A DNA stretch of 64,000 nucleotides from Niastella caeni (GTDB taxonomy: Bacteria; Bacteroidota; Bacteroidia; Chitinophagales; Chitinophagaceae). A model generated the notes under the pieces. It made no database searches, was not told the origin of the DNA, and saw nothing but the letters and a program-made list of their open reading frames with translations. Both the position numbers and the translations under genes were made by a program. The first letter of the stretch is position 1; every line of letters starts with the position of its first letter. Below, piece after piece: positions 58,559 through 64,000 of the stretch. The stretch spans positions 744,001 through 808,000 of the forward strand of contig NZ_STFF01000003.1 in assembly GCF_004834005.1 (NCBI RefSeq). The letters run 5' to 3'.

Positions 58559-61393
58559 TTACAAGTCAAGACGCGTATAAGGCATCGCGGGCAAATTAAA
58601 TGACAGCACCGCTTTACCATTCACCACCTTTTTTACTCCAGCCATTTTTTTCCCGTTTACGCTGAACGCGTTTGATTTGTCATGAATGATTTCCTGTGGA
58701 AGGGTGAGCGTTACCGGTTTTGTGCAGGAAATGAACCATTGATCATCCTGTTTGCACAATACTGCCGATGCACTGTCGGAGTTGGCCACCATACCAAACC
58801 CTCCTTTTGACAGAGTACGGCCATTACCCAGGAACAAATATTGTATTTCATGGCTATGTTCACTGATCACGGCATAAGTACCGCGAAAAGTGCATTCTTT
58901 ATAGTTTACAGATCCACTACCCGTTGAGGTAGAAAAAATAGTTTGTTTACTGCCGTTCCTGTTTTCAACCACAACACCTGCAAAATCGTTGGGCGCCCTG
59001 GGTGGGGTAAATGATGTAATGGCTGTAACAGCCGCAGGTTGTGATGATGAGGAAGGTTCGAACACCGCTACAAAGGGTTTTGTCCAGGCCTCACCATATT
59101 GACGCGCTACAATGGCAGGCAACGGCAACTCCGCAATTTCTTTGGGAACAATACCGCGATCGATGGACGTTGACCTGGGCGATTTCACGGTAAATATTTC
59201 CCTGTTGGGCGCCCCTTTCATCCACATGTTCATGAAGATGGAATCCCTGTCGGGCATTCTTAATTTGAACGTTGCTTTAATATCGTTATCTGTCTTGATC
59301 GACTTTTCATCGTACAAATAATCGTAGGCGAACAGATCGCCATTGGCAAATGCCAGCTTATCAACAGGCGGCAGGTGCAAGGGCTTGCCGGCGTTATCGT
59401 TCACCGTAAGCCCTTGCCCCATATTATGATAAAAATAATCGTGGTACTTATCACCGCCTTCCTTTTTTGCAGAACGAAAGATGTCAATATAATAACCGGT
59501 TGTATCGCTGGTGCGGATAATGCTCATCATGCGTTGCTGATTGGCATTGGTTTCCGGTTCCAGAAAATACAGATCGGCAAATGTGATATAAGGAAAGATC
59601 CCCGTTTGAACTCCTGAAGCGGGGTAACAACTTTTTACCTGGAAGCCATGGTTACTGCGCATTTCGGGATAGGATGAAATGCCATCTACCACTACTGTAT
59701 TATGGGCCGGGAATTTCGAATAATATTCCGCATAATCGGGTTGAAAATAAGTAGTACCGATGCCTGCTTCCGGCGCCAGTGGTAATCCTTTGCCATACAA
59801 CTCCAATGAAATACCATTGGCATGCATGTGATTGCCCAGCGATCCATTGAGCGAAATGGCCAATGCCCGTTGGGGATCAGTGCCGCTTCGTTGTATCAAC
59901 CAGCTTACGTTGGGCGAATAAAACAATGGACTGGTAAAATCTTGTAACGTGCCTGCTGGAATATTCTCTTTCAGGGTAAAATCAGCATACGTGAGCAATG
60001 AAACCAGGTCGCGACGTTCCGCACCTGTATGAGGCTTTCCATTGGCCATTGACCATTCACTATTCACCATTTTCACCATCCGCGTAAACAAGGCTTCCTG
60101 CTCCTGTTTCTTATTCTTCTGCGCGTTCATTACCACCTGTTGCGCAGGCGCTATTGATAATCTGCCATAATGCGAATCGCCAAATGAAACCATGTATCCA
60201 TTGGGAAACAGGTATTGCGCAGTACCCAGCACCGCTTTTTTCAGAACAGGCAATTGTTCCAACAGATCAAAATCAAGCACCCGGTCGAACAGGGTCACAA
60301 ATTGCATGAACTCGCTTATTACTACCTGCGCATAACCCGGGCTCTCGTTCCAGATGCCGGTATTGGGATCGTAGCCTTTTTTGATCAGTGCGGTCAATGA
60401 CCATTGGCGAACAGCCGTTTGATTCAGGATCTGGTCGAGATAATATTGAGCACCGCGGCCATCCGCATATGCACTATTGTTCTCCAGGATCAATGCGATG
60501 TAAGCCACAAAACGCGCTTCTATGAGGTCCCAGTTATTAAATGGAACGCCATTCTTTATAATAAGGTCGGCCCATTTTTTAAAAGCATCGGCATATATTG
60601 TCATATTGCCCGGTGCATGCTTTTGTAGGTAGGCGTGCAGGAAATCATAACAGATCGTCATCTCGTTCACAATATCTTCATGGATCACTTCAAATGACGT
60701 TAACCCAACAAGCGTTTGATTATGCCCGTGATTGAGATCGTAGGGTTCTTTGCGGTAATAGAGCCCTTTCATATATGTATCAAACAGGTCATAAGCGAAC
60801 TTTGCATATTTTTCTTCCCCTGTATACCAATACACGATGGCCGCATTTTGCGCCATCTCCATGATCCGGCGATTGATGCCTTCTACTATACGACCTGTTT
60901 TTGCCTGCTCAACCCATTCCAGCGGCTGGCCAGGTTTTGCCCGGTTCACATAATACAAACCACGCGGGTCATCCATGTAGGGCACAATATCTTCCAGCTT
61001 CGGTGCGCCAAAGGAAGTAACCGCATCGCGGGTGCCGGTAAAACGAACGGTAGGCACAGGCGCCTCTCCTTCCGCATGATCATACACGCCTCCTTTGATG
61101 AACACATCGGTCGACTTTGTTTTCCAATACATCTGCAACCGCGATATGATCCATGTACTGTCTGCCTGATGACGATTTACATATTCCTCCAGATTTTTTT
61201 TCGCCTGCTCCCAGGAGGTTCGGGCCCAATCTGAAGTACCGATCAATTGTTGTAGCCGTGGTCTTTCATTATTATTTGTAAGCAATCTTGGATGAAGCGG
61301 GGTAATCGCCGCAGGTATTTTTATTACCTGCGCGCGATTTGAGAGAACTGATAGCAGAATCAATAAAACAATGCCTATTCGTTTCATTACCAT
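58559..61393 (-). CDS. Heparinase II/III-type polysaccharide lyase
   Basis: The 944-residue protein has a signal peptide (1-21), an alpha/alpha toroid (about 30-430) with NHGHNQT (221-227, catalytic-type N and H) and IWNESPGYAQ (347-356), and a heparinase II/III beta-domain with NHMHANGISLELYGKGLPL (521-539) and AHNTVVVDG (563-571). The pattern is nearest to PL17/PL15/PL12-type exolyases that act on alginate, heparan or related uronans. The end product would be an unsaturated uronate or disaccharide, which fits GH88 downstream. There is no T9SS domain, so it is probably periplasmic. Residues 442-453 are encoded by a heptad array like those found between genes, in the linker between the two domains. 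Confidence 0.9.
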   Translation of the reverse strand: MVMKRIGIVLLILLSVLSNRAQVIKIPAAITPLHPRLLTNNNERPRLQQLIGTSDWARTSWEQAKKNLEEYVNRHQADSTWIISRLQMYWKTKSTDVFIKGGVYDHAEGEAPVPTVRFTGTRDAVTSFGAPKLEDIVPYMDDPRGLYYVNRAKPGQPLEWVEQAKTGRIVEGINRRIMEMAQNAAIVYWYTGEEKYAKFAYDLFDTYMKGLYYRKEPYDLNHGHNQTLVGLTSFEVIHEDIVNEMTICYDFLHAYLQKHAPGNMTIYADAFKKWADLIIKNGVPFNNWDLIEARFVAYIALILENNSAYADGRGAQYYLDQILNQTAVRQWSLTALIKKGYDPNTGIWNESPGYAQVVISEFMQFVTLFDRVLDFDLLEQLPVLKKAVLGTAQYLFPNGYMVSFGDSHYGRLSIAPAQQVVMNAQKNKKQEQEALFTRMVKMVNSEWSMANGKPHTGAERRDLVSLLTYADFTLKENIPAGTLQDFTSPLFYSPNVSWLIQRSGTDPQRALAISLNGSLGNHMHANGISLELYGKGLPLAPEAGIGTTYFQPDYAEYYSKFPAHNTVVVDGISSYPEMRSNHGFQVKSCYPASGVQTGIFPYITFADLYFLEPETNANQQRMMSIIRTSDTTGYYIDIFRSAKKEGGDKYHDYFYHNMGQGLTVNDNAGKPLHLPPVDKLAFANGDLFAYDYLYDEKSIKTDNDIKATFKLRMPDRDSIFMNMWMKGAPNREIFTVKSPRSTSIDRGIVPKEIAELPLPAIVARQYGEAWTKPFVAVFEPSSSSQPAAVTAITSFTPPRAPNDFAGVVVENRNGSKQTIFSTSTGSGSVNYKECTFRGTYAVISEHSHEIQYLFLGNGRTLSKGGFGMVANSDSASAVLCKQDDQWFISCTKPVTLTLPQEIIHDKSNAFSVNGKKMAGVKKVVNGKAVLSFNLPAMPYTRLDL
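60037..60071. repeat. Heptad array inside the lyase coding sequence
   Basis: On the coding (minus) strand the units are gtgaata, gtgaatg, gtcaatg, gccaatg with a partial unit on each side. The words gtgaata, gtgaatg and gtcaatg occur also in the intergenic array 27268-27295. The array encodes MVNSEWSMANGK (residues 442-453). At 35 bp it is not a multiple of three, so flanking sequence must compensate. Confidence 0.8.
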
Positions 61394-61405
61394 TTTTTTT
61401 ATGAC

Positions 61406-63169
61406 TTACCAACCCGGGTTCTGATCAAGGTTCGGATTAAGCGCTCTTTGTTGTGTAGGGATGGGCAACAGGTAATTCTTTTGCGCCCAGGTGCGGCTGC
61501 CTTCAAAGATCAGGAAACCATTGGCATCAACTGTATAAGGAGATGTGCCGTTCACTACCCAACGGGTTTGCCAGCGTGTGCCTGACCATTTTACACCTAA
61601 TACATTCATCGGCATTTCGATTTCGGCTGTTTTCCAGCGTTTGAGGTCATCAACCCGAAAACCTTCCAAATATAACTCGATCGTTCTTTCACGACGGATC
61701 TCCGTACGCATATCCAGGCTATTTGCAGACACCAGGCTGTTGCTTAATTTGGGCATGGTTTTGTTCACCCGGTTACGTACCAGGTTAACCGATTTGTCAA
61801 GATCAGCATCGCTGATAGTTCCATTGCGCTCATATACGGCTTCTGCATAGTTCAGGTAAACTTCGGCCAGCCGGATAACAGGCCAATCGTATCCTTCTTC
61901 ATTATCATTCAATCTTCTTTCAGTGGCCCACTTCTGGTTTTGATACCCGGTGCCGCTCGCTGCATTGTGCCGGCCTTTTGAACTGGCTATATCAGCCGCA
62001 TCTCCCGTCCAGTTGGTACGGGAGCCGGGGTTTTCATTATCCCAGTAATAATTGCTATCGATCATCATCGTATAGCGCATACGGTTATCCCGGTTCTGGA
62101 ACTCAGATCTTGTCATGCCATATCCCTGGAATAAAGGCGATTTGTCGATGGGCAATCCATCCTGACACAGGTACATATCAGCAAACTTTTTTGAAATACC
62201 ACCTCCTATAAGGGTATGCGTAACGTTATTGCGTATTTGACGAAGCGTGTACGAATACCGGTTAGCCAGGATATATTCTTTATTGGCCGATTTTGTTATG
62301 TTGGCCGGATTTGACTTTTCATCTTCCAGGATGAACATATATTTCTGTGCTGAATCGCCCAGTGCAGCCGGAGCGAATAATGAGTATTGCGTACTGGTAA
62401 TAACTGCATTACTGGCGGCAATGGATTTATCAAGTAAGCCATTGTACCGGTTGGCATCGCCGTTCCTGAACTTTTGCCAGGTGCCTTCATATAAGGCTAC
62501 TCTTCCTAAAAATGCCTGTGCAGCGCCTTTGCTGATGCGACCTTTATTAGCGGCCGTAATAGCTGACTCTAATGGCAATACTGCAATAGCATCTTCCAGG
62601 TCTTTGATCACAAGGTCAACTACCTCATCTCTGGAATTGCGGGGCGCCTGTAATTCAGGAGAACCTGATGTAAGCGGCTTTGTTACAATTGGCACACCGC
62701 CGAACTGTTGTAACAGATCAAAATAAATATAGGCCCTGAAGAATTTTGCTTCTGCCACATACAGCAATCTTTCCGGCCTTAACGGGTTATCTATATCCAC
62801 GCTGTCCTTGGCCAACAAATAATTAATAGCCCGCAAGCGGGTATATGCGTTATCCCAGTTGGCATCGGTAACGCTTAATGCGTTTGAACCATTGCTGAAC
62901 GGGCTACGGGACGCCGTTAGGTCGCTGCGGATATCAGCATGCGGAGAAGGTGGTTGGCCCGGCGCCGGATCATACAACACATTGGCAAATGTGATCATAT
63001 AGGTATAGAACTCATTCGCCGCTAACTTATACTGGTCTGCGGTTTTCCAGTAATCGGCATCAGAAATTTCATTGATGGGCTTCAGGTCCACAAGCTTATT
63101 ACAACCAGCCAGCACGAGGAGTGCCAACCCGGTCATGAAAGCCTTATATTGAAAGGTTATCTTTTTCAT
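61406..63169 (-). CDS. SusD/RagB-family outer-membrane lipoprotein
   Basis: From the ATG at 63169 the protein has 587 residues with a lipoprotein signal ending in LVLAGC (about C22). SusD features are the N-terminal DADYWKTADQYKLAANEFYTY, the helical core (LYVAEAKFFRAYIYFDLLQQFG and GAAQAFLGRVALYEGTW) and the RagB/SusD C-terminus (VRNRVNKTMP, RRERTIELYLEGFRVDDLKRW, LLPIPTQQRALNPNLDQNPGW). It binds oligosaccharides on top of its SusC partner. The SusC gene ends 19 bp upstream and the heparinase-type lyase gene starts 12 bp downstream, so these genes form one operon. Confidence 0.95.
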   Translation of the reverse strand: MKKITFQYKAFMTGLALLVLAGCNKLVDLKPINEISDADYWKTADQYKLAANEFYTYMITFANVLYDPAPGQPPSPHADIRSDLTASRSPFSNGSNALSVTDANWDNAYTRLRAINYLLAKDSVDIDNPLRPERLLYVAEAKFFRAYIYFDLLQQFGGVPIVTKPLTSGSPELQAPRNSRDEVVDLVIKDLEDAIAVLPLESAITAANKGRISKGAAQAFLGRVALYEGTWQKFRNGDANRYNGLLDKSIAASNAVITSTQYSLFAPAALGDSAQKYMFILEDEKSNPANITKSANKEYILANRYSYTLRQIRNNVTHTLIGGGISKKFADMYLCQDGLPIDKSPLFQGYGMTRSEFQNRDNRMRYTMMIDSNYYWDNENPGSRTNWTGDAADIASSKGRHNAASGTGYQNQKWATERRLNDNEEGYDWPVIRLAEVYLNYAEAVYERNGTISDADLDKSVNLVRNRVNKTMPKLSNSLVSANSLDMRTEIRRERTIELYLEGFRVDDLKRWKTAEIEMPMNVLGVKWSGTRWQTRWVVNGTSPYTVDANGFLIFEGSRTWAQKNYLLPIPTQQRALNPNLDQNPGW

Positions 63170-63188
63170 TCTTCCTGTTTTAAAAAAT

Positions 63189-64000
63189 TTAGAAAGTAAC
63201 ATTTACGCCTGCGGTCAGGTAACGATAAAAAGGATAGCGTCCGCTGAATGTGCTCACGTTGTTATTATTGTTATCGCCTGTATTGGCCACATTCCGGGTA
63301 GCTTCAGGATCCCAGCCATCGCGGATCTTTGAACGTTCCCAGAGATCGTTGCCAGAGAAATACACCCGCAATTTTTGGATGTGCGCTTTTTGCGTAATGC
63401 TGACAGGTAAGGTATAGCCTATCACCAGGTTCTTGAGACGGAGATAAGCGCCGTTCTCTTTCACCCAGTCAGAAGGGAAATAGTTATAGTTATTGATGGT
63501 ACCAGTTGAAGAAATGCGGGGCAAATAAGCAGCTGTTCTTTCGGGTGTCCACCAGGCATTTTCAAAGGCCTGGTTCTGCGCCTGGAAAACAACAGCAGCT
63601 GGTATACGCCAGTTGCCATCGCGAATGAGCGTTCTTTTGGCAACGCCCTGGAAGATCACATTGAAGTCGAAACCTTTATACTCTATGCCCGCGTTGAATG
63701 AATACACCAGGCGCGGATCGTCAGTGCCCAGGTATACAGCATCTTCAGGAAACGTGATCTTGCCATCGCCATTCACATCTTTGTACATGTTATCTCCCAA
63801 AGCCAGGCGATTATTGGCTTGTGCGGTAGGGGTACCCGATGGCATTCCGATATTATTATCTTTAATAAATACGCGGTAATCATCCAGCTCTTTCTGCGTT
63901 TGTATGCGACCGGCATACTGCAGGCCGAAATAAGAATTAATCGGATAGCCTTCTACCGCATTATTCATGCCCCGGTTATCGGTCCTGATCAATTTTTGTC
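63189..64000 (-). CDS. SusC/RagA TonB-dependent transporter, C-terminal part (cut by window end)
   Basis: The frame is open to the right edge of the window, so at least 270 residues of the C-terminus are present and the start lies outside. The visible part is the end of a SusC barrel: GYPINSYFGLQYAGRIQ, then GDKxxxDVNGDGKITFPEDAVYLG-type segment, NAGIEYKGFDFNVIFQGV, LRLKNLVIGYTLP and the closing strand YRYLTAGVNVTF with a terminal phenylalanine. It forms the channel partner of the adjacent SusD protein. Whether a sigma/FecR pair precedes it cannot be seen. Confidence 0.93.
   Translation of the reverse strand, partial: QKLIRTDNRGMNNAVEGYPINSYFGLQYAGRIQTQKELDDYRVFIKDNNIGMPSGTPTAQANNRLALGDNMYKDVNGDGKITFPEDAVYLGTDDPRLVYSFNAGIEYKGFDFNVIFQGVAKRTLIRDGNWRIPAAVVFQAQNQAFENAWWTPERTAAYLPRISSTGTINNYNYFPSDWVKENGAYLRLKNLVIGYTLPVSITQKAHIQKLRVYFSGNDLWERSKIRDGWDPEATRNVANTGDNNNNNVSTFSGRYPFYRYLTAGVNVTF

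Noticed and set aside
63990..63992. TTG as the start of the last SusC fragment
   Set aside because: The frame remains open to the window edge and the sequence is the middle of a SusC barrel, so this codon is an internal leucine.
1..64000. Insertion sequences, integrases, tRNA genes or attachment sites
   Set aside because: No transposase or integrase-like protein, no tRNA-like cloverleaf and no flanking direct repeats of this type were found by reading.

Overview
The window is a Bacteroidota chromosome segment, most likely from the Chitinophagaceae (Niastella/Chitinophaga relatives). The signs are two SusC/SusD outer-membrane glycan importers, an ECF sigma/FecR/STN-SusC relay, secreted enzymes ending in type IX secretion (T9SS) sorting domains, lipoproteins with Bacteroidota-style lipoboxes, and promoters of the TAnnTTTG type. 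No rRNA, tRNA, CRISPR array, prophage or insertion sequence was seen.

Layout. 0-13.6 kb is mixed housekeeping and stress: an orphan CheY-like receiver, a DeoR regulator, a two-helix membrane protein, an SF1 helicase, a VOC protein, an ABC exporter divergent from an SDR oxidoreductase and its likely TetR repressor (with three matching operators), a CPA1 Na+/H+ antiporter and a multi-PAS histidine kinase. 13.8-24.5 kb (all minus) is a secreted carbohydrate cluster: DUF6807 protein, Tat-exported Gfo/Idh/MocA oxidoreductase, bicupin, GH5 cellulase with F5/8C module, a PL7-like protein lacking the usual histidine, a PL6 lyase with nearly the same F5/8C module, and a third jelly-roll lyase-like protein. 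24.8-32.3 kb holds a HAD-IIA phosphatase, three proteins of unknown role (one Bor-like lipoprotein), an aldonolactone-oxidase-like flavoprotein and a NagX/HGSNAT-like membrane protein. 32.4-41 kb is a polysaccharide-utilisation-type operon (sigma, FecR, STN-SusC, SusD) followed by a GDPD-like/alkaline phosphatase fusion. A lipoprotein-like archaemetzincin stands alone at 41.3 kb. 42.5-64 kb (all minus) is a large uronic-acid polysaccharide locus: SusC (cut by the window end), SusD, heparinase II/III-type lyase, a 1386-residue lyase with two CBM3 modules, GH88, GH97, ROK kinase, MFS sugar porter, alpha/beta-hydrolase, DUF4861 lipoprotein and a PL1-like pectate lyase.

The genes of the last locus make a coherent pathway (inference): surface lyases cut a uronate polymer to unsaturated oligosaccharides, SusCD imports them, GH88 removes the unsaturated uronate, GH97 removes an alpha-linked sugar, and the MFS porter and ROK kinase take in and phosphorylate the product.

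The most unusual feature lies between the genes. At least twenty intergenic sites carry short tandem arrays with a strict 7-bp (sometimes 8-bp) period, built from several unrelated word families, very often touching or containing the stop codon of the adjacent gene. One such array lies inside the coding sequence of the heparinase-type lyase and is built from the same heptamers seen in an intergenic array 33 kb away. I know of heptad repeats in cyanobacteria; I do not know a description of this multi-family pattern in Bacteroidota.
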